DNA from: Corynebacterium gallinarum
GTDB taxonomy: Bacteria; Actinomycetota; Actinomycetes; Mycobacteriales; Mycobacteriaceae
Reading direction: 5' to 3'
Assembly (NCBI RefSeq): GCF_014837045.1
Contig: NZ_JACSPR010000005.1
Span: 108,190 to 172,189 of the forward strand
Length of the DNA stretch: 64,000 nt
Of the stretch, positions 29,776-38,146 are shown piece by piece. The stretch's first letter is position 1; each line of letters starts with the position of its first letter. The translations under genes were made by a program, and so were the position numbers. Below the pieces are notes generated by a model, which saw only the letters and a program-made list of their open reading frames with translations, had not been told where the DNA came from and did not search any database.

Positions 29776-29813
29776 TTTAACCTATTGACCGATAGAAACT
29801 GCTGCGCTAAATT
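29776..29813 (+). promoter_or_regulatory. amt promoter overlapped by an AmtR-type box
   Basis: -35 TTGACC (29785-29790) and -10 TAAATT (29808-29813) are 17 bases apart. CTAT-N6-ATAG (29782-29795), flanked by A/T bases, covers the -35 and matches the AmtR operator known from C. glutamicum nitrogen control. Repression in nitrogen excess is expected. The motif and spacing are seen; the regulator is inferred. Confidence 0.8.
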
Positions 29814-29874
29814 ACCTGTCATGCAATAGAAAAAATTGCATCCGGGAACGGACCCCTCCCTGAAAGGCCGATAA

Positions 29875-31194
29875 ATGGACCCCTCAGATCTCGCTTGGAT
29901 ACTCGCAGCTTTCGCACTGGTCAGCCTCATGTTCCCCGGGTTAGCCCTGCTCTACGGGGGAATGCTCGGCGGACACCAGGTGCTCAACACCCTCATGATG
30001 GTCATGGGTGCGCTCGCGGTGACCTGCCTCGTATATGTCACCTACGGACATGGCCTCGTGATGGGCGACTCCCTCGGTGGCCTCGGCATCATTGGCAACC
30101 CCCTCGACTACCTCGGCTTCCACAATGTCATGGCCGATGACGGAGCCGGTGGACTGATGTGGGCTGGCTTCTACGTCCTCTTCGCCGCCATCTCACTGGC
30201 GCTGGTGGCCTCGGGGGCTGCCGGCCGCATGAAGTTTGGTGCCTGGCTGGTTTTCGGCGCCATCTGGCTCACCGTCGTCTACGCTCCGCTCGCCCACTGG
30301 GTCTTCGGCGGTGGCTGGATGATCACCGCCCTGGGCTTCCATGATTTCGCCGGTGGCACCGCCATCCACATGAATGCCGGCGCCTCGGGCCTGGCACTGG
30401 CGCTGGTGCTCGGACGTCGTCACAGCATGGCGGTGCGGCCCCACAGTCTGCCGATGACGCTGCTCGGCGCCGGGATGATCATGGTCGGCTGGTTTGGTTT
30501 CAACGGCGGTACCGCCGGGGGCGCGAACTTCCTGGCCAGCTACGTGGTCGTCACCACCCTCATGGCTGCCGGCGGAGGCATGCTCGGTTTCATCCTCATT
30601 GAACGCATCCGGGGTGGTCACCCCACCCTGCTGGGTCTGGCCACCGGCATCATCGCAGGCCTCGTCGCCATCACCCCGGCGGCCGACGCCGTCAGCCCAC
30701 TCGGCGCCCTCATCACCGGATTCCTCGGATCCGCCGTGGCCGCCTGGGCGATCTCCTGGAAGCGCACCCACCGCATCGACGACACCCTCGATGTCTTCGC
30801 CGTCCACGGCATGGCCGGTGTGGCCGGAGCACTGTTCGTCATGCTCCTGGGTTCCCCCGATGCACCGGCGGGACTCGCCGGGGTGCTGCGCGGTGGGGAA
30901 GTGTCCCTGCTCTGGCGTGAACCCCTGGCCATCATCATCACCCTCGCCTACGCCTTCGGCATGACCTGGCTCATCGCCACCGTGATGAACCGGATCACCC
31001 CGATCCGCATCACGTCCGAGGATGAGTACGCCGGCATCGACACCGCCATCCACGCCGAATCCGCCTACAGCCTCACCCCGGCGGGCATGGCCACCCGCAC
31101 CAACCCGGAAACCCGCATCCCCGAGGAGACCGCACCCGCTGACCGGGCGGGCGTCGCAAAGCGCAACACAGACCAGAAAGAAGACGCACGATGA
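29875..31194 (+). CDS. amt: Ammonium transporter (Amt family)
   Basis: Membrane channel/transporter for ammonium (or methylammonium). It has 439 residues and about eleven membrane segments, beginning LAWILAAFALVSLMFPGLALLYGG. The family pore region GTAIHMNAGASGLALAL carries the first pore His, and AVHGMAGVAGALF the second. The cytoplasmic tail is polar (TRNPETR type). GAAAGG precedes the ATG. The stop overlaps the ocd start (ATGA), forming the amt-ocd-soxA arrangement known in C. glutamicum under AmtR control. Confidence 0.94.
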   Translation: MDPSDLAWILAAFALVSLMFPGLALLYGGMLGGHQVLNTLMMVMGALAVTCLVYVTYGHGLVMGDSLGGLGIIGNPLDYLGFHNVMADDGAGGLMWAGFYVLFAAISLALVASGAAGRMKFGAWLVFGAIWLTVVYAPLAHWVFGGGWMITALGFHDFAGGTAIHMNAGASGLALALVLGRRHSMAVRPHSLPMTLLGAGMIMVGWFGFNGGTAGGANFLASYVVVTTLMAAGGGMLGFILIERIRGGHPTLLGLATGIIAGLVAITPAADAVSPLGALITGFLGSAVAAWAISWKRTHRIDDTLDVFAVHGMAGVAGALFVMLLGSPDAPAGLAGVLRGGEVSLLWREPLAIIITLAYAFGMTWLIATVMNRITPIRITSEDEYAGIDTAIHAESAYSLTPAGMATRTNPETRIPEETAPADRAGVAKRNTDQKEDAR

Positions 31195-32312
31195 TCAACT
31201 TCCTCTTCCTCAACGAAACCGACATGATCAACGCCGGCGTCACCGACATCGCCTCCTGCGTGGACGTCATGGAGGAGACCCTCGTGCTGCTCGCGCAGGG
31301 GGATTACCGGATGGCCGGTCAGAACGCCAACTCCCACGGCGCCATGATCACTTTCCCCGCCGACCCCGCCTTCGACGGCATGCCTGCCGACGGCCCAGAC
31401 CGCCGCTTCATGGCCATGCCCGCCTACCTGGGCGGTCGCTTCAACAACACCGGGGTCAAGTGGTACGGCTCCAACGCCGCCAACCGCACCCGGGGCCTGC
31501 CCAGGTCCATCCACACCTTCGTGCTCAACGACACCGACACCGGCGCACCGAAGGCCATCATGTCCGCCAACCTGCTCTCCGCCTACCGCACCGGCGCGGT
31601 CCCGGGGGTGGGCGTCAAACACCTCGCCGTCGAGCACGCCACCACCCTGGCTGTCATCGGCCCCGGCGTCATGGGACGCACCATCACCGAGGCCTGCATG
31701 GCACTGCGCAGCGGGATCACCACCATCACGGTCAAGGGGCGCAGCGCCGGGGGAGTAGCTGCCTTCGCCGACTGGGTCCACGCCCGCTGGCCACATGTCA
31801 CAGTGACGGCTGCACCCACCGTGCAACAGGCCGTCGACGGGGCGCACATCGTCATTGCCGCGACTACCACGGATGCCGCGGGCTCCTCCGCCTTCCCGTA
31901 TTTCCGCCAGGACTGGCTCACCCCCGGCGCGCTCCTGCTCCTGCCAGCGGCTGCGCGTTTCGACGACCGCTTCCTCACCGGCGACGCCCGCCTAGTCGTC
32001 GACTACATGGGGCTCTACGACGCCTGGGCCGAGGAATACGGCGACCGGGCCTACCAGCTACTCGGCATCCCCGGCACCCACTGGCACGACCTCATGCGCG
32101 CCGGGAAGCTCGACCAGGGCAGGGTCCGCCAGATGGGCGATATCTGCGAGGGCATCATGCCCGCCCGCCTCAACAATGAGGAGATCATCCTCTATTCGGT
32201 CGGTGGCATGCCCGTGGAGGATGTCGCCTGGGCAACCCAGGTGTATGAGAACGCGCTGATCAAGGGCATCGGCACCACCCTTGAGCTGTGGGACGAACCC
32301 GCGCTGGTGTGA
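31191..32312 (+). CDS. ocd: Ornithine cyclodeaminase / mu-crystallin family protein
   Basis: 373 residues. The family turns ornithine to proline plus ammonia with NAD, but relatives reduce other imines, so the substrate is uncertain. Seen: KWYGSNAANRTRG (substrate loop), TGAPKAIMSANLLSAYRTGA, and the Rossmann strand TTLAVIGPGVMGRTITEA. Overlap with amt by 4 bases suggests tight coupling. An ammonia-releasing role suits its place between an ammonium transporter and an amine oxidase in an AmtR-controlled group; this is inference. Confidence 0.88.
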   Translation: MINFLFLNETDMINAGVTDIASCVDVMEETLVLLAQGDYRMAGQNANSHGAMITFPADPAFDGMPADGPDRRFMAMPAYLGGRFNNTGVKWYGSNAANRTRGLPRSIHTFVLNDTDTGAPKAIMSANLLSAYRTGAVPGVGVKHLAVEHATTLAVIGPGVMGRTITEACMALRSGITTITVKGRSAGGVAAFADWVHARWPHVTVTAAPTVQQAVDGAHIVIAATTTDAAGSSAFPYFRQDWLTPGALLLLPAAARFDDRFLTGDARLVVDYMGLYDAWAEEYGDRAYQLLGIPGTHWHDLMRAGKLDQGRVRQMGDICEGIMPARLNNEEIILYSVGGMPVEDVAWATQVYENALIKGIGTTLELWDEPALV

Positions 32313-32369
32313 AAGGGGTAAACCGTGGGGTATTTCACATGTAGAGAAACTATGAGAACATTGGGGGCA

Positions 32370-32383
32370 CTATCGATGAATAG
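32370..32383. promoter_or_regulatory. Second AmtR-type box, overlapping the soxA start codon
   Basis: CTATCGATGAATAG (CTAT-N6-ATAG) has the same arms and the same trailing AAA as the box before amt. The ATG of soxA (32376) lies inside its spacer. It sits at the end of a 63-base A/T-rich gap after ocd; no convincing promoter is visible there. Confidence 0.5.
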
Positions 32384-33530
32384 AAAAATTGCTGTAGTGG
32401 GACTCGGTTCCACAGGTTCCATGGCGTTGTGGCATCTCAGCAGAACGCCGGGCATTGAAGCCATAGGATTTGAACAATTCGGCATCGGACACGGTTATGG
32501 TGCCTACACCGGTGAGTCACGCCTGTTCCGGATGGCCTACCACGAGGGCACCACGTACGTCCCCCTGCTCCGTCGCGCCCGGGAGCTGTGGTTACAGCTC
32601 GGGGCGGCATCGGGTCGGCAGCTGATCCACAACTTCGGGGTGCTGTCCACCGGCAAGGAGGACACCCCTGCCTTCCGGTCCCTCCTGGCATCCGTCCAGG
32701 ATCATGATCTCCCGCACGAACGCCTCACCGCGCAGCAGCTGCGCGACCGGTATCCCGGGATGAACACCCGCGATGACGAGGCCGGGGTGCTGGATCTCCA
32801 GGGCGGTGCCCTGCGTCCGGAACTGGCGGTGATCAGCGCCATCGAACAGGCACAGCGCAACGGTGCCGAGGTCCACGACAACACCGAGATCACCGGCATC
32901 GAGGACACCGGATCCGGGGTGCGCATCACCGCCGGGGGCACCGAGATGATGGTGGATCAGGTCATCGTCACCACCGGTGCCTGGAGCGCCGCGGTGGTGC
33001 CTGAGATCCGGGATCTCCTCGAGGTCAGGAAACTGGTGCTCACCTGGTTCCTGCCCACCCGGCCCGCTGACTTCATGCCGGACCGCATGCCGTGTTTCAT
33101 CCGCGACCGTGATGGTTTCCACATCTTCGGCGCACCCTGCGTCGACGGTTACAGCGTGAAGATCGCAGGCCTGGATCTGTGGGGCGGACCGAACTGCCCC
33201 CGGATCGAGGAATCCGACCTCCGCCTGGAACGCGCGGCCGTCTCCGCCTTCGGACGCAAGGTCCATGATCTGTTCCCCGGTGTCCTGCCCGAACCCAACC
33301 GGTATTCCGTGCACTATGACACCTACACCTCGACCAAGGCCCCGATCATCGACCGGGTCGGCGACGTGGTGGTGCTCACCGGTGGTTCCGGGCACGGGTT
33401 CAAACTCGCCCCCGCCTACGGGGAACTGGCGACCCGCCTGGCGGTGGGGATCGACAATCCGCTGCTCAGCCCCGATTTCGCCATCGCCGCCCACGACAGA
33501 CTGGCCGGGGCGGGTGCGGTGGCGGCCTGA
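32376..33530 (+). CDS. soxA: Sarcosine oxidase-like FAD-dependent amine oxidase
   Basis: 384 residues of the monomeric sarcosine oxidase / N-methyltryptophan oxidase family, which oxidises secondary amines with oxygen. The FAD-binding N-terminus is IAVVGLGSTGSMALWHL, followed by GAYTGESRLFRMAYHEG. The C-terminal FAD site is VVLTGGSGHGFKLAPAYG. Where classical members have a cysteine that binds FAD covalently, this protein has RYSVHYDTYTSTKAPIID with no cysteine. ATG 32376 is preferred over GTG 32325 by alignment with the family start; both have weak G-rich ribosome sites. Confidence 0.85.
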   Translation: MNRKIAVVGLGSTGSMALWHLSRTPGIEAIGFEQFGIGHGYGAYTGESRLFRMAYHEGTTYVPLLRRARELWLQLGAASGRQLIHNFGVLSTGKEDTPAFRSLLASVQDHDLPHERLTAQQLRDRYPGMNTRDDEAGVLDLQGGALRPELAVISAIEQAQRNGAEVHDNTEITGIEDTGSGVRITAGGTEMMVDQVIVTTGAWSAAVVPEIRDLLEVRKLVLTWFLPTRPADFMPDRMPCFIRDRDGFHIFGAPCVDGYSVKIAGLDLWGGPNCPRIEESDLRLERAAVSAFGRKVHDLFPGVLPEPNRYSVHYDTYTSTKAPIIDRVGDVVVLTGGSGHGFKLAPAYGELATRLAVGIDNPLLSPDFAIAAHDRLAGAGAVAA

Positions 33531-33548
33531 GCAGGCCTGGGCAGACTG

Positions 33549-34280
33549 TCAGTTTCCCGCCGCGTCGTTGGCGAGGAACATCAGGGTCTCCTGGGCGCCG
33601 GTGGCTCCGGCGGCCGGCCAGTCCTCGGCGGATGCGCCGCCAATGATTGCGGCCGCCGCCTCGGCCTTTTCCGCACCGGAGACCAGCAGCCACACGCGCT
33701 GGGATGACCGCACGGCCGGCAGTGTCAGGGTGGCGCGCTCGGCGGGGGGTTTGGGGGAATCCAGCACCGAGATCACCCGGCGGGTCTCCTCGCGCACCGC
33801 ATCGGTGTGGGGGAACAGGGAGTTGATGTGTCCCTCATACCCCATGCCCAGCAGGTGCAGATCGAAACCACGTGGCGCGAACTGGTCGATCACGCGCTCG
33901 TAGTTGGCTGCGGACTCCGCGAGGGCGTCCGCGTCCAGGCCCTCGAGCCCATATCCGTGGATGTTGCCCTCCGGGATGTCCACCCTGGACAGCAGTGCCT
34001 CACGCGCCTGCCCCTCATTGGATTCCGGGTGGGTCGCCGGGACATTGCGTTCATCGCCGAAGAAGATGCGGATCTTGTCCCACGGCAGGTCGGCACCGAT
34101 CCCGGCCACCTTCTCCAGCAGTTTGATGCCGGCGGTGCCTCCGGTGAGCACGATCCTGGCCACACCGTCGTAGTTGATGCCGCCACCGGGGGCGGTGGCT
34201 GCCCGTGCGACGTCGACGAAACGCTCCGCCGCCTGGTTGACCAGGTCCTCTGTATCCGTAACCCTGATGACCTCGACCAT
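33549..34280 (-). CDS. pgl: 6-phosphogluconolactonase
   Basis: Hydrolyses 6-phosphogluconolactone in the oxidative pentose phosphate pathway. It has 243 residues of the DevB/NagB-like fold, with VRIVLTGGTAGIKLLEKV, the loop IRIFFGDERNVPATHPESN, and LLGMGYEGHINSLFPH. Last gene of the leftward tkt-tal-zwf-opcA-pgl cluster, 8 bases after opcA. It converges on soxA with an 18-base gap and no clear terminator. The older name devB is also used. Confidence 0.94.
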   Translation of the reverse strand: MVEVIRVTDTEDLVNQAAERFVDVARAATAPGGGINYDGVARIVLTGGTAGIKLLEKVAGIGADLPWDKIRIFFGDERNVPATHPESNEGQAREALLSRVDIPEGNIHGYGLEGLDADALAESAANYERVIDQFAPRGFDLHLLGMGYEGHINSLFPHTDAVREETRRVISVLDSPKPPAERATLTLPAVRSSQRVWLLVSGAEKAEAAAAIIGGASAEDWPAAGATGAQETLMFLANDAAGN

Positions 34281-34288
34281 TGTGAACC

Positions 34289-35254
34289 CTACCTTTCCTC
34301 GTAGACCCGCTTGACCTGGGACAGGCCCGCGAGTGCGTGCTGATATCCCATGTCGGGATCCATGTGTCGTAGTTCCTCGGACAGACAGTCCGCCTCACTG
34401 CGGCGCCCGATGGCCACCAGCGCCGGTGGGACGTCACTGTCGGTGATCTCCACCCGCAGGGTGTGCGCATCCTGGATGTTGATGATCACGGTGCCGGTGG
34501 TACGTTCGATCTCCACCCGTCGCACCGCCAGCATCGGTGTGCCGTCCTCATCGCATGGCACGGTCGGTTCATTGGTGGCCACCCGGGTCACCGGAACCTG
34601 CAGGCGTCCGGCGAGCCATCCGGCCGCCAGATCCACCGAGACGCTTGTCGACGGTCCCTCCACCCGCGCCGAAACCACCTCACCGTGGGGTGGGTGGTCC
34701 AGGGAGGAGGCAACCAGACCGCGCCACTGTGTGAGGCGGGCCCAGGTCATGTCGGTGTCCCCTGGGTGGTAGTTCTCCACACGGTCCTCGAGTGCCTCGC
34801 CGCCGCCGTGCATGGCATCGGTGATACGACGCTGGGCGATCTTGCCGATGGCGTTGGTGGAGGGGTTAGCCGGGGCGTCGGTGGGCCACCACACCACGAT
34901 CGGGGTGTCCGGCAGCAGCAGTGGGGTGACCACCGATTGCAGGTTGCCGGCGACCGGGCCGGACAGGTGCATGATGATCATCTCGGCGGCACCGGCGTCG
35001 CCACCGATGCGCACCTCGGCATCCACCTTCGGTTCGGCGGCACGGGAACCCACCACGAGCACGATCACACGTGATGGGTGTTCGCGGGAGGCCTCATTGG
35101 TGGATTCGGTGATGGCCTGGACATCGTTGTCGGAACGTGCGACGACGATGAGGGTGAGCACACGACCCGTAGTCACCTGGGTGCCGGATTCACGCAGACG
35201 TGACAGTGTCTTGGCGATCTCGTGGGTGGAGGTATCTGGAAGTTCAAAGATCAT
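34289..35254 (-). CDS. opcA: Glucose-6-phosphate dehydrogenase assembly protein OpcA
   Basis: 321 residues. In C. glutamicum OpcA is required for full activity of glucose-6-phosphate dehydrogenase and may bind the enzyme. The sequence matches OpcA-family positions (PVVWWPTDAPANPSTNAIG, ITDAMHGGGEALEDRV, DMTWARLTQWRGLVASSLD). It has no known catalytic motif. It lies 16 bases after zwf and 8 before pgl, consistent with one transcript and one functional unit. Confidence 0.92.
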   Translation of the reverse strand: MIFELPDTSTHEIAKTLSRLRESGTQVTTGRVLTLIVVARSDNDVQAITESTNEASREHPSRVIVLVVGSRAAEPKVDAEVRIGGDAGAAEMIIMHLSGPVAGNLQSVVTPLLLPDTPIVVWWPTDAPANPSTNAIGKIAQRRITDAMHGGGEALEDRVENYHPGDTDMTWARLTQWRGLVASSLDHPPHGEVVSARVEGPSTSVSVDLAAGWLAGRLQVPVTRVATNEPTVPCDEDGTPMLAVRRVEIERTTGTVIINIQDAHTLRVEITDSDVPPALVAIGRRSEADCLSEELRHMDPDMGYQHALAGLSQVKRVYEER

Positions 35255-35270
35255 TGGTTATTGCCCTTTC

Positions 35271-36815
35271 CTACGGCCTACGCCACTGGTGGCCGTTGCG
35301 TGCCAGCATCTCATCGGCGCTCTTCGGCCCCCAGGTGCCGGCGGGATACTCCTCCGGTTGACCGTTTTCCTCCCAGATCTCCAGGATCGGATCCAGGATC
35401 TTCCAGCTCAGTTCCACTTCCTCATTGGTGGGGAAGAGGCTGGACTCGTCGAGAAGCGCATCGAGGATGAGACGCTCATAGGCCTCGGGGGATTCCTCGG
35501 TGAAGGACTCCGAGTAGGAGAAGTCCATGTTCACATCACGGACCTCCATGGCTGACCCCGGCACCTTGGAGCCGAAGCGGATGAGGACACCCTCGTCGGG
35601 CTGCACGCGGATCACGATCGCATTGTTGCCCAGCGAGGCGGTCATGCCTGCATCGAAGGGCTGGTGTGGGGCATCCTTGAACACCACGGCGATCTCGGTG
35701 ACACGACGACCCAGGCGCTTGCCGGTGCGCAGGTAGAACGGCACACCCGCCCACCGACGGGAGGTGATCTCCAGGGTGCAGGCGGCATAGGTCTCGGTGG
35801 TGGACTCCGGATCGAAACCGTCCTCCTCCCGCAGACCCTTGACATACTCGGAACCCTGCCAACCGGCGGAGTACTGGCCACGTGCGGAGTTCTCCGCGAT
35901 CGGCAGGCTCGGCTTGGTGGCGCGCAGGACCTTGATCTTCTCCGCCTGCAACTGACCCGGGGTAAAGGAGATGGGCTCCTCCATGGCCACCAGTGCCAAC
36001 AGCTGGATCAGGTGGTTCTGGATGACGTCACGGGCTGCGCCGATACCGTCGTAATAACCGGCGCGTCCACCCAGGCCGATGTCCTCGGCCATGGTGATCT
36101 GCACATGGTCGACATAGTTGGAGTTCCACAGCGGCTCGAACAGCTGGTTGGCGAAACGCAGCGCCAGGATGTTCTGGACGGTTTCCTTACCCAGGTAGTG
36201 GTCGATGCGGAAGACCGATTCCTCCGGGAAGACGGCATTGACCGTCTCATTGAGTTCATGGGCGGTCTGGAGATCATTGCCGAAGGGCTTCTCGATGATC
36301 ACCCGTCGCCAGGACTCATCGGTGGATTCGGCCATGCCGGAGCGCTCCAGCTGGTGGCAGACCGCGGCGAAGGAATCCGGAGGGATGGACAGGTAGTACG
36401 CCCAGTTCCCGGCGGTCCCCCTGGTCTCGTCCAGACGCTTCAGGGTGTCCGCGAGATTGTCGAAGGCGGTGTCATCGTCGAAATTGCCCTTGACAAATTC
36501 CATGCCCTCGGCGAGGCGTTCCCACACATTTTCACGGAATTCCGTACGGGCACCGGCCTCCGCGGCCTCACGCACGTAGTTCTCGAAGTCATCCTTGCTC
36601 CAGTCGCGGCGTCCGTAACCCACCAGGGCGAAACCCGGGGGCAGCAGACCACGGTTGGCCAGATCATAGATCGCGGGGAGGAGCTTCTTGCGGGCGAGGT
36701 CACCGGTGACACCGAAGATGACCAGGCCGGATGGTCCCGCGATGCGGGGCAGTCGTTTGTCCTGGGGATCACGCAGGGGATTGGTCCAGGTGGTGGGATT
36801 CGTGTTGGAGCTCAC
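35271..36815 (-). CDS. zwf: Glucose-6-phosphate 1-dehydrogenase
   Basis: Oxidises glucose 6-phosphate with NADP, the entry step of the pentose phosphate pathway. It has 514 residues, starting MSSNTNPTTW at GTG 36815 with AAAGGA ahead. It shows the coenzyme loop VIFGVTGDLARKKLLPAIYD and the substrate site RIDHYLGKETVQNILALRF with the catalytic His region. The length agrees with the C. glutamicum protein. An 8-bp inverted repeat lies in the gap from tal (36852-36895). Confidence 0.96.
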   Translation of the reverse strand: MSSNTNPTTWTNPLRDPQDKRLPRIAGPSGLVIFGVTGDLARKKLLPAIYDLANRGLLPPGFALVGYGRRDWSKDDFENYVREAAEAGARTEFRENVWERLAEGMEFVKGNFDDDTAFDNLADTLKRLDETRGTAGNWAYYLSIPPDSFAAVCHQLERSGMAESTDESWRRVIIEKPFGNDLQTAHELNETVNAVFPEESVFRIDHYLGKETVQNILALRFANQLFEPLWNSNYVDHVQITMAEDIGLGGRAGYYDGIGAARDVIQNHLIQLLALVAMEEPISFTPGQLQAEKIKVLRATKPSLPIAENSARGQYSAGWQGSEYVKGLREEDGFDPESTTETYAACTLEITSRRWAGVPFYLRTGKRLGRRVTEIAVVFKDAPHQPFDAGMTASLGNNAIVIRVQPDEGVLIRFGSKVPGSAMEVRDVNMDFSYSESFTEESPEAYERLILDALLDESSLFPTNEEVELSWKILDPILEIWEENGQPEEYPAGTWGPKSADEMLARNGHQWRRP

Positions 36816-36851
36816 GGTGAAGCGTCACGATCCTTTCTTGGAGATGGTGAA

Positions 36852-36895
36852 ACGGCCGGAGGCCTGACGTGGAAAACGTACGAGCCCCCGGCCGT
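36852..36895 (-). repeat. Inverted repeat between tal and zwf
   Basis: ACGGCCGG (36852-36859) and CCGGCCGT (36888-36895) form a perfect 8-bp stem, 32 bases after the tal stop. No T-run follows on the minus strand, so it is more likely an mRNA-processing or stability element than a full terminator. Confidence 0.45.
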
Positions 36896-36927
36896 TGCGA
36901 GACAGCATGTCTGCTGGAGGAACCGGA

Positions 36928-38010
36928 TTACTTCAGGCGTGCTTCCATGGACTCCAGGAGCTCGCTCCAGGATGCCACGAATTTCTCCACGCCCTCATTT
37001 TCCAGCACCTCGAAGACATCGCCGAGATCAACACCGAGCTCACTCAGGCGGGTGAAAACCTGCTCAGCTTCCTCGGCGGTATCGGTGAGGGTGTCGCCGT
37101 GCAGGTTGCCCTGCTCAAGCACAGCGTCAATGGTACCTTCCGGCATGGTGTTGACGGTCTCCGGACCAGCCAGCTCGGACACGTACAGGGTGGCGGGGTA
37201 GTCGGGGTTCTTCACACCGGTGGAGGCCCACAGTGGGCGCTGGGTGTTGGCACCCTCGGGCAGGTCCGCCTCGGCGAAGAGCTCCTTGTACAGGGCGTAG
37301 GCGCGACGGGCGTTGGCCACACCGGCCTTGCCGCGCAGCTCGAGAGCCTCATCGGTGCCGATCTCCTCCAGGCGGCGGTCGATCTCGGTGTCCACGCGGG
37401 AGACGAAGAAGGAGGCCACGGAGTGGATTGTGGACACATCATGGCCGTTGTCGGCGGCACGCTTGACACCGTCGATGTAGGCCTTGATGACCTGGCGGTA
37501 ACGCTCGACGGAGAAGATCAGGGTGACATTCACGCTGATGCCCTCTGCCAGGGCGTCGGAGATCGCGGAGAGGGAGCCCGGGGTGGCCGGGATCTTGATC
37601 ATGACGTTCGGGCGGTCGACCTTGGCCCACAGTTCCTTCGCCTGCTCCAGGGTGGCGGCGGCATCGGCGGAGATGCGTGGGTCCACCTCGATGGAGACAC
37701 GGCCATCATAACCGCCGGTGGATTCGTAGATGTCGGTGAACAGGTCGCAGGCATCGCGTACGTCGTCGATGCTCATCGCGTAGACAGCCTCGTCCACGGC
37801 TGCACCATCAGCCTTGAGCTGGTTGATCTGCTCGTCGTAGGCGTTGCCCTTGGACATGGCACCGGCGAAGATGGCGGGGTTGGTGGTGACACCGACGATG
37901 GATTTCTCCTCGATGACCTGCTTGAGGTTACCGGTGGAGATGCGGTCGCGGGAGAGGTCGTCCAACCAGGTGGACGTGCCGAGCTTAAAGAGGTCATCAA
38001 TGTGGGACAT
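36928..38010 (-). CDS. tal: Transaldolase
   Basis: Transfers dihydroxyacetone between sugar phosphates in the non-oxidative pentose phosphate pathway. It has 360 residues of the longer transaldolase type usual in actinobacteria. The N-terminus is [19 protein letters not shown], with [16 protein letters not shown]. The Schiff-base Lys lies in [15 protein letters not shown] near residue 140. It is the second gene of the leftward cluster. Confidence 0.96.
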   Translation of the reverse strand: MSHIDDLFKLGTSTWLDDLSRDRISTGNLKQVIEEKSIVGVTTNPAIFAGAMSKGNAYDEQINQLKADGAAVDEAVYAMSIDDVRDACDLFTDIYESTGGYDGRVSIEVDPRISADAAATLEQAKELWAKVDRPNVMIKIPATPGSLSAISDALAEGISVNVTLIFSVERYRQVIKAYIDGVKRAADNGHDVSTIHSVASFFVSRVDTEIDRRLEEIGTDEALELRGKAGVANARRAYALYKELFAEADLPEGANTQRPLWASTGVKNPDYPATLYVSELAGPETVNTMPEGTIDAVLEQGNLHGDTLTDTAEEAEQVFTRLSELGVDLGDVFEVLENEGVEKFVASWSELLESMEARLK

Positions 38011-38062
38011 GCGGATCAGTTACCTTTTCATGGGGTTCGAGGAGGATGGGGCAGGGAAGACG

Positions 38063-38111
38063 ACTGACAGCCCGGGGCGTGAAATTCCGGAGAATTCCAG
38101 CCCCGGGCTGT
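38063..38111 (-). repeat. Long inverted repeat between tkt and tal
   Basis: TGACAGCCCGGGGC (38063-38076) and GCCCCGGGCTGTCA (38098-38111) are perfect 14-bp arms around a 21-base loop. In the leftward transcript it starts 35 bases after the tkt stop and is followed by a pyrimidine-rich run without a true T-tract. It could be a partial terminator or a stability hairpin that sets tkt above the downstream genes. Confidence 0.7.
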
Positions 38112-38146
38112 CATATCGTGGTTCAGGGTGGTGCGGGCGACGTAGG

